Shown here: piece after piece, positions 37,223-46,923 of the stretch
Layout: every line of letters starts with the position of its first letter
Position numbering within the stretch: the first letter of the stretch is position 1
DNA from: Roseateles subflavus
Lineage (GTDB): Bacteria; Pseudomonadota; Gammaproteobacteria; Burkholderiales; Burkholderiaceae_C
Assembly: GCF_030285365.1 (NCBI RefSeq)
Contig: NZ_JASVDS010000004.1
Coordinates: 474,684 to 538,683, forward strand
Length of the DNA stretch: 64,000 bases
Reading direction: 5' to 3'
Made by a program: the position numbers and the translations under genes
Notes under the pieces: generated by a model
Told to the model about the DNA's origin: nothing
What the model saw: only the letters and a program-made list of their open reading frames with translations
Database searches by the model: none

Positions 37223-37576
37223 GGCTTTGTCTCGCGGAGGGGGATTCATGGGTCCGGTGCCCTCGGAAGAGGGGCCGGCACGGCACTTGGCGGCCGCGTT
37301 GCGATCTTGGCGACATGCCACCCCGCCGCCTTGTACGCATTCGGCCCGCGAGCCCCAATCCCGACAAAGCGTTGCGCCCCGGCGCCAGGGGATTGCCCGG
37401 GGCATGGGCTCCGCGGCCCGCCTGCGGCGACGGGAGGTCCGTGATGCCCGTGTGACGGCCGCCCCGCGCCGGCCCGCCGCGCGCCTGCATCCTTTGCCAG
37501 TTTCTTGCCAACTGCAAGTGAGGCTCAATCGCATCCACTCGCCGACCCAGGGGGGATGGCACGCAAGGAGAACGAG
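37223..37576. other. Divergent promoter region between the M64 protease and DAHP synthase genes
   Basis: 354 bases without a gene. The M64-proximal half carries the CTTGTACGCAT motif. The DAHP synthase start is preceded by AAGGAG. No convincing -10 element was seen. Confidence 0.5.
37330..37368. promoter_or_regulatory. Third copy of the CTTGTACGCAT motif
   Basis: Left arm CTTGTACGCAT (37330-37340) is identical to the arm at 7504. A degenerate right arm (7 of 11, containing CGACAAA) lies at 37358-37368, giving a 39-bp span against 40 at the other two. It lies 108 bases upstream of the leftward M64 protease gene. Confidence 0.5.
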
Positions 37577-38662
37577 ATGACTGTCGATGTGGCGCCGCGT
37601 GCGCCGGGCTTCGTGAGCGAACTGCTGACGCCGGCACAGCTCAAGCGGCTGATTCCCTGCGGCGCGACGGCCGCGGCGACCGTGCAGCAGGCACGCCAGG
37701 GCGTCCGCGCCATCCTGCAGGGTCGCAGTGACCGCCTGCTAGTGCTGATCGGCCCGTGCTCCATCCACGACTGCATGGCCGCGCGGCACTATGCCCGCCG
37801 CCTGCTGCACCTGCGCGAACAGTGGGGGCAGGAACTCGAGATCGTCATGCGCGCCTACCTGGAGAAGCCGCGCACCGCCCTCGGCTGGACCGGCCTGCTC
37901 AACGACCCCTTTCTCGATGGCAGCGGCCTCATCGCCCAAGGGCTGGAGATCGGTCGCAGCCTGCTCGAGGAGCTGAACGCCATGGGCATGCCCGTGGCTC
38001 ACGAGGTGGTGGCGCCGGCCTCCATGAGCTATCTCGATGACCTGCTGAGCTGGGTGGCCATCGGCGCCCGCACGTCGGCGTCGCCCGTCCATCGCCAGCT
38101 CGCCTCCGGGCTGGGCATGCCCGTGGGCTTCAAGAACGGCGTCGAGGGGCAGGTCCAGGTGGCCGTCGATGCCATCCAGTCGGCGCGGCATCCCCACAGC
38201 TTCCTGGCGCTGCAGCCGCACGGGCAGCTGGGGGTCTACCACAGCACCGGCAACCCCGACGCCCATCTCGTGATGAGAGGGGGCACGCGGCCCAACTACG
38301 ATGCCGACAGCCTGGCCGCGGCCGCCGCCCAGCTGCGCGCCGCCGGCCTGCCCGAGGTGCTCGTGGTCGATGCGAGCCACGGCAACAGCCAGAAGGACCA
38401 CCGGCGACAGTCCTTCGTCTGCGCGGACCTGGCCGCCCAGATCAGTGCCGGCAATGCGGCCATCGGCGGGGTCATGATCGAGAGCCATCTCGCCGCGGGC
38501 CGCCAGGACCTGAAACCCGGCGTCCCGCCCGCGCCGGAGCTGAGCATCACGGATGCCTGCATCGGCTGGGAGGAGAGCGCCGAGCTCCTGCGCCTGCTGG
38601 CCCATGCCGTGCGAGCGCGGCGCAGCCGAAGTCGACAGCCGGCCGCCGAGGCCGCCTGCTGA
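37577..38662 (+). CDS. Class I (AroF/G/H-type) DAHP synthase
   Basis: 361 residues from ATG 37577, with AAGGAG upstream. Family motifs: LLVLIGPCSIHD, MRAYLEKPRTALGWTGLLNDP, VGFKNGVEGQVQVAVDA, MRGGTRPNYDADS, VVDASHGNSQKDHRRQ and GVMIESHLAAGRQ, which cover the metal and phosphoenolpyruvate sites. It condenses PEP and erythrose-4-phosphate, the entry to the shikimate pathway. Placed directly before the PaaZ-like gene and within a group of specialised-metabolism genes, it is probably a dedicated copy that raises flux towards phenylalanine/phenylacetate. Streptomyces tropolone clusters are also reported to carry one. Feedback control cannot be judged from the sequence. Confidence 0.93.
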   Translation: MTVDVAPRAPGFVSELLTPAQLKRLIPCGATAAATVQQARQGVRAILQGRSDRLLVLIGPCSIHDCMAARHYARRLLHLREQWGQELEIVMRAYLEKPRTALGWTGLLNDPFLDGSGLIAQGLEIGRSLLEELNAMGMPVAHEVVAPASMSYLDDLLSWVAIGARTSASPVHRQLASGLGMPVGFKNGVEGQVQVAVDAIQSARHPHSFLALQPHGQLGVYHSTGNPDAHLVMRGGTRPNYDADSLAAAAAQLRAAGLPEVLVVDASHGNSQKDHRRQSFVCADLAAQISAGNAAIGGVMIESHLAAGRQDLKPGVPPAPELSITDACIGWEESAELLRLLAHAVRARRSRSRQPAAEAAC

Positions 38663-38832
38663 CCGGCACCCGGCACCCGCCCCCCTGACCGCGATGGCCG
38701 CGCGGCCTCGCGCCGCCCATCGCCTTCCCGCCTCACCCGACGCGCCGCGCCGCGCCGTCGGCTCCGCACGCCTGCTCGCCGCGGCGGCCGGTGCCGGCGC
38801 CCCAGCGCGTCAGCCACGAAAGTACCCGCCCC

Positions 38833-40887
38833 ATGACCGTTCACGCCGACTCCGAGCTCACCCTCGACAGCCCCCTCGACAGCCCCCTCTCCGCGCCGAT
38901 CCGGCCGGTCGCCACGCCTGCACGCCCGCCGCGCGTGCCCCGTGGGCCGCAGGAGGCGGCAGCGCCCGTCGATGGCCCGCCCGCCACGGTGCTTGTGCGC
39001 CAGGGCCTTGCGCGCCTGCGTGCCGCAGCGGCCCGTCGCCAAGAGGATGCCTTCCCCTTGCGGGCGCGGCAGCTGATCGAGCTCTGCGACCACCTGCAGA
39101 CCCAGCGCGAGGTCCTGATGCAGGCCGGCTGGCTCGCCGGCTATGCGCCCTGGGACCAGCGCCTGGACATCGATGCCGGGCTGCAGGCCGTGCGGGCGCT
39201 CGCCCAGGCGCCGGCCCAGGACTGGGGGGATGCCGCGCTGGTGGTGCCGCGGCCACCGCACTCCCTGCCGGGCGATGACACGGCCTGGATGGCGCCCGTG
39301 CAGACCAGCGCCGAGGGCGTGGACGTGCTGGTGCTCGGGCTGCACCGGCCCGCGGCCCATCTCCTGCTCGGCTTTGCCCGCGCCTGGCTTGCCGGCCGCG
39401 CCTGCCTCGCGCTCAGCACGGAGAGCCATCCCGTGCTGGAGGCCCTGCTGCCGCTGATGCGCAGCGGCCTGCCGCACCTCGGCGCGATCTTGCGCTGGCA
39501 GGTGAGCGATGAGACCTGGGCGGCGTCACAGGTGCTGCCGCTGCTGGAGGGCACGGACCACGTGCAGATCTGGTGCGCCAGGACGGCAGGGGAGCCGCAC
39601 CCGATAGCGCCGCCGCAGGGCCTGGCGCCCTGGATGCGGGCCCCCGTCGCCGCCGGCCTGGCGGTGGTGGGCGAGGACGTCGAGCCCGGCTCGGCCCTGT
39701 TCAACCATCTGGCGGACCAGATCGCGCTGGGCACCCTGGCCCTGCAAGGGCTGCATGAGCGGGCCGTGCGCGGCGTGTGCCTGCCCCGCGCCATGGTCCC
39801 GGCCTTTGCCCAGGCCCTGACGGTGCGCTGGCAGGATTGGCAGGGCAGCCATCCCGTCACGCACTGGCAGAGCGCCTCCACGCGGCACCAGCACGCGCTG
39901 GCACGGGCATGGACGCAATCGGCGCTCGACACCGGCGCCCGGCTCCTGGCGGGCACGCCGGCCTTGCCCGCCGCCCTTGAGGTCTCGCACGCATCGGCCG
40001 GGGCCGCCTCGGGCGATCTGTTCGGTGCGCTGGCCCGCGCACCGCTCGGATCGCCCCTCCTGCTGTGGCCCTACGACGCCCCCGAGGCGCTTTCGGCCCT
40101 GCTGGCCGGCAGCACCCAGGGGCCCGGGGATGCCCTGGCGATCCTGGCCACGCGAGACGAGCGCACCCGCAAGGACTGGTGCAGCCGCCTCGCGCGGCAC
40201 TGCCGTGTCATCCACACCCTGCCCGAGGCCCCCGTCGAGCCCGAGGATCATGCGCGGACCCTGCGCGGGGCCTGGGCGCTGCTGGCCTCGCTCGACGCCA
40301 CCGAGGCGCCGGCATCGCTGCGGGAGCTGCTGCCCGCCTGCACCCTCGTGGGCGGCCCGCAGGAGATCGGCGGGGTGCTGGACACCTATCTGCCCGGCGC
40401 TGCGCCGCAGGACGTCGCGGTGCATCCCTTCCGCAAGCATTTCGAGGACTTGAGCGTCGGTGACTCCTTGCTCACGCACCGGCGCACCGTGACCGAGGCC
40501 GACATCGCGGCCTTCGGCGGCGTGTCGGGCGACTACTTCTACATGCATTTCGACGCCGAGGCCGCCGCCGCCTCGCCGTTCGGCCGGCGCATCGCGCACG
40601 GCTACTTCGTGCTCTCGGCGGCGGCCGGCCTGTTCGTGTGGCCGGGGCCGGTCCTGGCGAACTACGGGCTGGAGCACCTGCGCTTCATCCAGCCCGTGGG
40701 CATTGGCGACACGATCCAGGCGCGGCTCACCTGCAAGCGCAAGCAGGACCGGACCCGCCCTGGTGCGCGGCGCGGTCAGGGGGTGGTCGCCTGGGACGTG
40801 CTGGTCACCAACCAGCGCGGCGAGGCTGTGCTGCGCTACGAGATCCTCACGCTGGTGGCGCGACGGGACCCGGGCTCGGCGCCCTGA
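38833..40887 (+). CDS. PaaZ-type fusion with inactive aldehyde-dehydrogenase half and intact oxepin-CoA hydrolase half
   Basis: 684 residues from ATG 38833; a GTG 14 codons upstream is less likely. The C-terminal MaoC-like domain (about 530-684) follows PaaZ closely: [28 protein letters not shown] with catalytic D567 and H572, and [14 protein letters not shown]. The N-terminal ALDH half is degenerate. Against E. coli PaaZ as I remember it, an ungapped alignment between GEDV (280-283) and P318 puts Ala270 where the general-base Glu is and Glu309 where the nucleophile Cys is. So it should open oxepin-CoA but not oxidise the aldehyde, which then condenses to a seven-membered ring. That is the known branch to tropones. 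No paa catabolic genes are nearby. Confidence 0.85.
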   Translation: MTVHADSELTLDSPLDSPLSAPIRPVATPARPPRVPRGPQEAAAPVDGPPATVLVRQGLARLRAAAARRQEDAFPLRARQLIELCDHLQTQREVLMQAGWLAGYAPWDQRLDIDAGLQAVRALAQAPAQDWGDAALVVPRPPHSLPGDDTAWMAPVQTSAEGVDVLVLGLHRPAAHLLLGFARAWLAGRACLALSTESHPVLEALLPLMRSGLPHLGAILRWQVSDETWAASQVLPLLEGTDHVQIWCARTAGEPHPIAPPQGLAPWMRAPVAAGLAVVGEDVEPGSALFNHLADQIALGTLALQGLHERAVRGVCLPRAMVPAFAQALTVRWQDWQGSHPVTHWQSASTRHQHALARAWTQSALDTGARLLAGTPALPAALEVSHASAGAASGDLFGALARAPLGSPLLLWPYDAPEALSALLAGSTQGPGDALAILATRDERTRKDWCSRLARHCRVIHTLPEAPVEPEDHARTLRGAWALLASLDATEAPASLRELLPACTLVGGPQEIGGVLDTYLPGAAPQDVAVHPFRKHFEDLSVGDSLLTHRRTVTEADIAAFGGVSGDYFYMHFDAEAAAASPFGRRIAHGYFVLSAAAGLFVWPGPVLANYGLEHLRFIQPVGIGDTIQARLTCKRKQDRTRPGARRGQGVVAWDVLVTNQRGEAVLRYEILTLVARRDPGSAP

Positions 40888-40914
40888 GCCGCACGCCGAC
40901 CTCAGCGCACGGGC

Positions 40915-41745
40915 TCAGCGCACGGGCTCGCGCTGCGCGAAGTAGTGCGCCGGTGAGTCCCCGAAGCAGCGACGGAACATCGCGATGAAGTTGCTCGGCG
41001 TCGCGTAGCCCAGCGCATCGGCCACGTTGGCGACGCTGTCGCCCCGGGCGAGGCGCTCCAGGGCATGCGTCAGGCGCGCCTGCTGACGCCACTGGGCGAA
41101 GGTGACCTGCGTCTCGGCCGTGAACAGACGGCCGAGCGTGCTGGGCGACAGGCCCGCCCACTGGGCCCAGTCCTCCATGGTGCGCTTGTCATCGGGCTGC
41201 TCGAGGATGGCATTGGCGATGCGCAGCAGGCGGCGGTCTTCCGGCATCGGCAGGTGCAGGGGCTCATGCGGAGCCTGGCGCATTTCGTCGAGCAGCACGG
41301 CGAGCATGCGCTCCTGGCTGGCATCGAGCTGCGCCTGCTGCGTCCACGAGACCGCCCGCCGCACCAGCGCCCGCATCAGCTCGCTGATGCCGATGACGCA
41401 GGGGCTCGTGGGCAGCGCCTGGCTGGCCGCCGGAGCGATCACGACGCTCCAGCCGCTCATCGCGCCGCTGATGCTGACCTTGTGGGCCACACCCGGCGGA
41501 ATCCAGCCCGCCCGGTGCGGGGGCAGCAGCCAGGAGCCCTGAGGCGTGCGGACATGGACCAGGCCGTTCTCCACGCAGAAGACCTGCCCGCGCAGATGGC
41601 TGTGCCAGTCGATCTCGCGCGTGCCGAGGCGGTAGTCCGCCTGCGCGTCGTCCTCGCCCCAGATGGCGATCAGCGCGGGGCCGTCCGCGCGCTCGCTCGG
41701 GTCGGGGGCTTCGAAGGTCTGGCGCGAGGGGGCTTGCTGGGGCAT
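40915..41745 (-). CDS. AraC-family regulator with N-terminal cupin
   Basis: 276 residues from ATG 41745. The N-terminal half is a cupin sensor (DWHSHLRGQVFCVENGLVHVRT ... LPPHRAGWIPPGVAHKV). The C-terminal half has two helix-turn-helix motifs (MEDWAQWAGLSPSTLGRLF and SVANVADALGYATPSNFIAMFRRCFGDSPAHY). This arrangement is like NimR-type regulators that control efflux genes. It is divergent from the efflux operon at 41844 with a 98-base AT-rich gap, so it probably regulates that operon, perhaps in response to the exported compound. Confidence 0.88.
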   Translation of the reverse strand: MPQQAPSRQTFEAPDPSERADGPALIAIWGEDDAQADYRLGTREIDWHSHLRGQVFCVENGLVHVRTPQGSWLLPPHRAGWIPPGVAHKVSISGAMSGWSVVIAPAASQALPTSPCVIGISELMRALVRRAVSWTQQAQLDASQERMLAVLLDEMRQAPHEPLHLPMPEDRRLLRIANAILEQPDDKRTMEDWAQWAGLSPSTLGRLFTAETQVTFAQWRQQARLTHALERLARGDSVANVADALGYATPSNFIAMFRRCFGDSPAHYFAQREPVR

Positions 41746-41843
41746 GACTGGATTTCATTATTTTTAGCCTGAACAACGCTACCACGTATTTGACGTGGCC
41801 GCCAAGAATTCAGACTAACGAGAACTCAGGGAGAGGCAAGACC

Positions 41844-43418
41844 ATGGGCTGGCCACAAGACATCACGGCGCACACCGCCGCATCGCCGCAGGACCGCAAG
41901 CGCACACGTCAGGGGCACGAGGACCCGGCCGCCACGCGCCGGCCCCTTGCCGCACGGGGGCTGCTGGCGGCCCCGCTGGCCCTCATGGCCGCCTGCGCCA
42001 CCCCGGGGCCGATGACGGAGCGCGCCGCGCTGCTGGCGCCCACCACCCTGGCCGCCGCCGAGACGACGCCCGCCAATGCCGCGCGTGCCCCCGCGCCGGA
42101 CTGGTGGCGTGCCCTCGGAGACGCCCAGCTGGACGCGTTGATGGACGAGGCCTTGAGCGGTGCGCAAGACCCGCTCGCCGCCCAGGCCCGACTTCGGCAG
42201 GCCCAGGCGCTGGCCGGCCTGGCGCAAGCCGGCCAGTCCCCTCGCGTGTCGGTCAGCGCGGGCTGGTCGGCCGAGCATCCGGCCTCTCGCGCCGTGCCGG
42301 CCAGCCAAGGCGGGGGCCAGCTCACCCGTCAATGGCGCGGCACCGTGGGTGTCGACTGGACGCCCGATCTGTGGGGCGGCCAGGACGCCGAATGGAAGGC
42401 CGCGCTGGGGGACGTGCGCGCCGCCGAGCTGTCCGCCCAGGAGGCCCGCATCCAGCTGTCCGTGGCGCTTGTCCAGGCCTATCTGCAGCTGGCCTATGCC
42501 CATGTGCAAGGCGACATCGCCCAGGCCGAGTTCGATCGCGTGACCGACGTCCGCCGGCTGACGCTGCAGCGCCTGGACAGCGGCCTCGCGACCCAGGCCC
42601 AGCTGCGCCAGACGGACAGCGACCTCGCCAGCGCCTCACAGCAGCAGCTGCAGGCGCGGCGGCAGGTGGTGGCGGCGCAGCACGCGCTCTCGACGCTGGC
42701 GGGGCAGGGCCCCGGGCGGGGCGAGCGCCTGGCGCGTCCTGCCTGGCCAGGCAGCGCCGCGTCACCCTGGTCCGCGGTGCCGTCGCCATCCGCCCGGGCC
42801 GAGGTGCCGCCAGTGCAGTCGCTGCCCTCGCTGCCGCTGGGTCTGCTGGACCGCCGCACCGACGTCCTGGCCGCGCGCTGGCGCGTGGAGGCCGCCGGCG
42901 CACGCATCCATGTGGCTCGCGCCGCCTTCCAGCCCCAGCTCAACCTGGGCGCCCTGGCCGGGCTCGCCGCCAGCCGCGGGGGCGATCTGCTGCGCTCGGG
43001 CGCGGGCACCTACAGCGCCTCCCTGGGCCTGACGCTGCCGCTGCTCGACGGTGGTCGGCGCCGCGCGGGCCTGGCGCTGCAGGAGGCCCAGTACGACGAG
43101 GCCGTCGCCCACTACAACCAGACGCTGATCCGGGCCGTCAATGAAGTGGCTGACCAGCTCCAGGCCCAGCGCTCGCTGGCCGAGCAGCTCGACCAGCAGC
43201 AGCGCGCCCGCGAGGCGGCCGACGAGGCCTGGCAGCTGGCCCAGCAGCGCTACACCGCGGGCGTGGGCAGCTACCTGGACGCGCTCTCGGTGCGCCAGCA
43301 ACTGCTCGTGGCCGAGCAGCGCCTCGCCACGCTGCAGTCCCAGCGTCTGCAGGACAGCCTGGCGCTGGTTCTCGCGCTGGGCGGGGGCTTCCAGCCTGCC
43401 GAGCCGCCGCAGCCCTGA
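41844..43418 (+). CDS. Outer-membrane efflux lipoprotein, NodT/OprM type
   Basis: 524 residues from ATG 41844. The N-terminal signal ends in a lipobox (LALMAACATPG) but starts after an unusually long polar stretch of about 30 residues, so the true start may be later. The TolC-like repeat begins at APDWWRALGDAQLDALMDEAL, the standard NodT-family motif. The second repeat includes SLPLGLLDRRTDVLAARWRVEAAGARIHVARAAFQPQLNL and ends with RYTAGVGSYLDALSVRQQLL. It forms the outer-membrane channel for the pump encoded by the next two genes. Confidence 0.92.
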   Translation: MGWPQDITAHTAASPQDRKRTRQGHEDPAATRRPLAARGLLAAPLALMAACATPGPMTERAALLAPTTLAAAETTPANAARAPAPDWWRALGDAQLDALMDEALSGAQDPLAAQARLRQAQALAGLAQAGQSPRVSVSAGWSAEHPASRAVPASQGGGQLTRQWRGTVGVDWTPDLWGGQDAEWKAALGDVRAAELSAQEARIQLSVALVQAYLQLAYAHVQGDIAQAEFDRVTDVRRLTLQRLDSGLATQAQLRQTDSDLASASQQQLQARRQVVAAQHALSTLAGQGPGRGERLARPAWPGSAASPWSAVPSPSARAEVPPVQSLPSLPLGLLDRRTDVLAARWRVEAAGARIHVARAAFQPQLNLGALAGLAASRGGDLLRSGAGTYSASLGLTLPLLDGGRRRAGLALQEAQYDEAVAHYNQTLIRAVNEVADQLQAQRSLAEQLDQQQRAREAADEAWQLAQQRYTAGVGSYLDALSVRQQLLVAEQRLATLQSQRLQDSLALVLALGGGFQPAEPPQP

Positions 43419-43502
43419 TCCCCACCCCCCTACGCCGCCAGCCCGTCGCCAGCCCCTCCGGGCCTCCGGCAGGTCCGCCATCACGACACAGAGGAACCCA
43501 TC

Positions 43503-44804
43503 ATGAGCACCGATACCGCCGCGAAGTCCGGCCCCCCCGCACCGCCGAACGCCACCACGCCCCCCGACACCACCGGTCCGGCCAAGGGGCGACGCGCCCG
43601 CCTGCTGCAGTTCCTGCTGGTGGGCGCCGCGCTCGGCGGCGCCGGCTGGGCCTTCTGGTACCAGCAGATCGGTCGCTGGCAGGAAGAGACCGACAACGCC
43701 TACGTGCAGGGCAACCTGGTCCAGATCACGCCCCAGACCGCGGGCACGGTCGTGGGCATCGACGCCGATGTGGGCGAGCCCGTGACGATCGGGCAGCGCA
43801 TGGTCGCGCTGGACCGCACGGACAGCGACGTCGCGCTGGACTCGGCGCTGGCGGACCTCTCGAGCGTGCTGCGCAAGGTGAAGGGGCTGTACTCCCAGGA
43901 GCGCGGGCTGCGCAGCACCATCCACGGGGCCGAGGCGGACGTGCAGTCGCGCCGGGTCACCCTCGACAAGGCCCGTGCCGACTTCCAGCGCCGCAAGGAA
44001 CTGGCCCGCTCGGGCGCCATCTCCGACGAGGAGCTGGCCCATGCCCGAGACACGCTGGCCGCGGCGCAGAGTGCCTTGACGGCGGCCCAGAGCCAGGTGG
44101 CCTCGCTCGAGCAGCAGTACCAGGGCAGCAAGGCGCTGGTGGACGGCACCGTGGCGGTGTCCCACCCCGAGGTGCAGAAGGCCGCCGCCACGCTGCGCCA
44201 GGCCTACCTGGACCAGCTGCGCACCTCGCTCATCGCGCCCGTGGCCGGGCACGTGGCGCAGCGCAGCGTGCAGCTCGGTCAGCGCGTGGCGCCCGGCACG
44301 CCGCTGATGTCCGTCCTGCCGGTGGACCAGGTCTGGGTGGAGGCGAACTTCACCGAGACGCAGCTCGCGCACCTGCGCATCGGGCAGGCCGTGGAGCTGA
44401 GCTCGGATGCCTACGGCGACGAGGTGCTCTACAGCGGTCGCGTCGCGAGTCTCGGCCTGGGCACGGGCAGCGCCTTCTCGCCGCTGCCGGTGCAGAACGC
44501 GGCGGGCAACTGGATCAAGATCGTGCAGCGCCTGCCAGTGCGCATCGAGCTGACGGACCCGCGGCAGCTCCTGAAGCATCCGCTGCGCCTGGGCCTGTCC
44601 ATGCATGCCCGCGTGGATGTGCATGACGTCAGCGGCCCGATGCTGGCCGACGCCTCGCGCGTGAAGACCGGCCTCAGCACCGACGTCTACCGCAAGCAGG
44701 TGGACGCCGTGGACGGCCTGATCGAGCACGTCCTGCGCAGCGGCCAGCTGCCCCCCGCGCCGCGATCGCCGGGCGCCCGTGCCACCCCGGGAGTGGCCCG
44801 ATGA
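43503..44804 (+). CDS. Membrane fusion protein of a tripartite efflux pump (EmrA/HlyD type)
   Basis: 433 residues. One transmembrane segment near residues 35-55 (LLQFLLVGAALGGAGWAFWYQQ) follows a Pro-rich cytoplasmic tail. The biotinyl-lipoyl half-motifs are DNAYVQGNLVQITPQTAGTVVGI and LIAPVAGHVAQRSVQLGQRVAPGTPL, with a long coiled-coil hairpin between them (about 115-230). This is the EmrA pattern that pairs with DHA2 transporters. It ends in an ATGA overlap with the MFS gene, so the two are translated together. Confidence 0.94.
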   Translation: MSTDTAAKSGPPAPPNATTPPDTTGPAKGRRARLLQFLLVGAALGGAGWAFWYQQIGRWQEETDNAYVQGNLVQITPQTAGTVVGIDADVGEPVTIGQRMVALDRTDSDVALDSALADLSSVLRKVKGLYSQERGLRSTIHGAEADVQSRRVTLDKARADFQRRKELARSGAISDEELAHARDTLAAAQSALTAAQSQVASLEQQYQGSKALVDGTVAVSHPEVQKAAATLRQAYLDQLRTSLIAPVAGHVAQRSVQLGQRVAPGTPLMSVLPVDQVWVEANFTETQLAHLRIGQAVELSSDAYGDEVLYSGRVASLGLGTGSAFSPLPVQNAAGNWIKIVQRLPVRIELTDPRQLLKHPLRLGLSMHARVDVHDVSGPMLADASRVKTGLSTDVYRKQVDAVDGLIEHVLRSGQLPPAPRSPGARATPGVAR

Positions 44805-46420
44805 GCAGCGCCGCAGCCGCCGCGCCGGCCCTGCCCGCCAGGCCGGGTGCGCAGGGAGGTCCGCCAGCAGGTTCGCCGGGCGGGGGAGGGGGCGGCGGCG
44901 CGGCGGCGTCCGGCGCCGAGTACGTCCCGCCCAGTGTTCCCCTCGCGACGGTCGGGCTTGCACTGGCGGTGTTCATGCAGGTGCTGGACGGCACCATCGC
45001 CAATGTCTCGCTGCCCACCATCGCGGGCAACCTGGGCGTCAGCACCAGCCAGAGCGCGTGGGTCATCACCACCTTCTCGGTGTGCAATGCCATCGCCTTG
45101 CCGCTGACGGGCTTCCTCGTGAAGCGGGTCGGGCAGGTCCGGCTCTTCCTGTGGTCGACGCTGCTGTTCACGCTGGCGTCGCTGCTGTGCGGCCTGGCGC
45201 AGAGCCTCGGCGCGCTGGTGCTGTGCCGTGCCCTGCAGGGCGCCGTGGCCGGCCCCATGATTCCCACGACGCAGGCCCTGATGCTGTCCATCTATCCGCC
45301 GCACCGGCGGGGCTTCGCGCTGTCGATGATCGCCATGGTCACGGTCGTGGCGCCCATCGCAGGCCCTTTGCTCGGCGGCTGGATCACCGACCGCTACGCC
45401 TGGCCCTGGACCTTCCTCATCAACGTGCCGATCGGCCTCTTCGCCGCCGCGACCGTGGCCACGCAGATGCGTGCCAAGCGAGAGACGACGGAGCAGGTCA
45501 AGGTGGACCACATCGGCCTGGCGACGCTGGTCCTGGGCGTCGGCGCGCTGCAGATCGTGCTGGACAAGGGCAATGACGAGGACTGGTTCCAGTCGCCCTT
45601 CATCGTCGTCATGGCCCTGCTGGCGGCGATCAGCCTCGCGGCCTTCCTGATCTGGGAGCTGCACGAGCGCAATCCCATCGTGAACCTGCGCCTCTTTGCC
45701 AACCGCAACTTCGCCGCAGGCACCGTGACGCTCGTTCTGGCGTACTCGGCCTTCTTCGCGGTGAACGTCCTGGTGCCGCAGTGGCTGCAGCGGACGATGG
45801 GCTACACGGCCATCTGGGCCGGGCTCGCCGCCGCGCCCATGGGCCTGCTGCCGGTGCTGCTGACGCCCTTCATGGGCCGCTACGCCCCGCGCTTCAACAT
45901 GCGCTGGATGGTGTGCAGCGCCTTCGCCATCCTGGCCGCGGCCTCCTTCCTGCGCTCGGGCTTCTTCCTGGGCGTGGGCTTCCAGCACGTGGCGGCCGTG
46001 CAGCTGCTGCAGGGCCTGGGCCTGGCGCTGTTCATCATGCCCATCAACGCCATCCTGCTGTCCGACCTCAAGCCGCAGGAGATCGCCGCGGCGTCCGGGC
46101 TGTCCACCTTCAGCCGCACGCTGGGCGCCAGCTTCGCGGTGTCCCTCACCTCGCTGCTGTGGGACCGCCGCGCCGTCCTGCACCACGCGCATCTGGCCGA
46201 GGGCCTGTCGCCCCAGGCGCTGGCCACGCCCGCCGTCCCCACGGCGCCCGGCGACCTGGCCTTCGCTTACCGCCTGGACCACGCCATCGATCAGCTGGCC
46301 TACCAGATGTCCTTCAACGATGTGTCCTTCGCCCTGGGCTGGATCTTTGTCCTGGCGATCGGCGTGGTGTGGCTGGCCCGGCCGCCCTTCACGCCCAAGG
46401 CACCACCGGGCCGGCGCTGA
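44801..46420 (+). CDS. DHA2-type 14-TMS MFS drug exporter (EmrB type)
   Basis: 539 residues. After a Gly/Ala-rich N-terminal tail (about 1-45) come 14 hydrophobic segments. The family motifs are LDGTIANVSLPTIAGNLGVS in helix 1 and VKRVGQVRLFLWS after helix 2. The motif C region is VVAPIAGPLLGGWITD. It is the inner-membrane proton-driven part of the pump. Its place within the putative tropone cluster suggests export of, and self-protection from, the product. Confidence 0.94.
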   Translation: MSSAAAAAPALPARPGAQGGPPAGSPGGGGGGGAAASGAEYVPPSVPLATVGLALAVFMQVLDGTIANVSLPTIAGNLGVSTSQSAWVITTFSVCNAIALPLTGFLVKRVGQVRLFLWSTLLFTLASLLCGLAQSLGALVLCRALQGAVAGPMIPTTQALMLSIYPPHRRGFALSMIAMVTVVAPIAGPLLGGWITDRYAWPWTFLINVPIGLFAAATVATQMRAKRETTEQVKVDHIGLATLVLGVGALQIVLDKGNDEDWFQSPFIVVMALLAAISLAAFLIWELHERNPIVNLRLFANRNFAAGTVTLVLAYSAFFAVNVLVPQWLQRTMGYTAIWAGLAAAPMGLLPVLLTPFMGRYAPRFNMRWMVCSAFAILAAASFLRSGFFLGVGFQHVAAVQLLQGLGLALFIMPINAILLSDLKPQEIAAASGLSTFSRTLGASFAVSLTSLLWDRRAVLHHAHLAEGLSPQALATPAVPTAPGDLAFAYRLDHAIDQLAYQMSFNDVSFALGWIFVLAIGVVWLARPPFTPKAPPGRR

Positions 46421-46466
46421 GCCCCGGCCACGCTCCCTGTCACCCACCACCCTGAAAGGAAACCGC

Positions 46467-46865
46467 ATGGATGCCGCGATTGAAGCCGCCCGCGTGTTCG
46501 AGATGGAGGACTTCCCCATCGTCACCTTCCGCAACACCGCCATCGAGCCGGGCTATGCCGCCCGGTGGGCCCGGGAGATGGAGGCCCTCGTGTCCCGCGC
46601 CGAGCCCTTCGTCATCCTGTTCATGCCCGACCGCCCGGACGAGACGGTCGAGGACCGCAAGCTGCGGGCGCTGTGGCTGAAGTCGCACAAGGCCGCGCTG
46701 TCGGCCACCTGCCGCGGCCTGCTCACCGTCGAGCCCGATGCGCAGGCACGGGCCTCGGCCGCGCAGGAAGCCGAGGCCATGCAGAAGGCCTTCGGCCTGC
46801 TGCTGATGAGCGTCGCCACCGAGGCCGAGGCCCGCGAGCTGGCGCGCAGCCTGCTGGCGGCCTGA
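46467..46865 (+). CDS. Uncharacterised small protein, possibly STAS/SpoIIAA-like
   Basis: 132 residues from ATG 46467, with AAAGGAA upstream. It has no signal peptide and no cofactor motif. The pattern MEDFPIVTFRNTAIEPGYAARWAREMEAL, then FVILFMPDRPDE and LKSHKAALSATCRGLLTVEP, alternates strands and helices and vaguely resembles small STAS-like proteins found beside regulators. I do not recognise a characterised family. It lies between the efflux operon and the CitE-like gene with short gaps, so it is probably expressed with the biosynthetic genes. Confidence 0.7.
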   Translation: MDAAIEAARVFEMEDFPIVTFRNTAIEPGYAARWAREMEALVSRAEPFVILFMPDRPDETVEDRKLRALWLKSHKAALSATCRGLLTVEPDAQARASAAQEAEAMQKAFGLLLMSVATEAEARELARSLLAA

Positions 46866-46923
46866 GTCCCTCCGCCGCCACCGCCCCTCATCCCTTCATT
46901 TCCACGACCCAAAGGATCCCTCC

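Noticed and set aside
38833..40887. Ordinary catabolic PaaZ for phenylacetate degradation
   Set aside because: The ALDH catalytic Glu and Cys positions are occupied by Ala and Glu, and no paa genes are nearby.
46467..46865. Naming the 132-residue protein as a STAS-domain anti-sigma factor antagonist
   Set aside because: The resemblance is only a loose strand-helix pattern without the conserved phosphorylated Ser region, so it is left uncharacterised.
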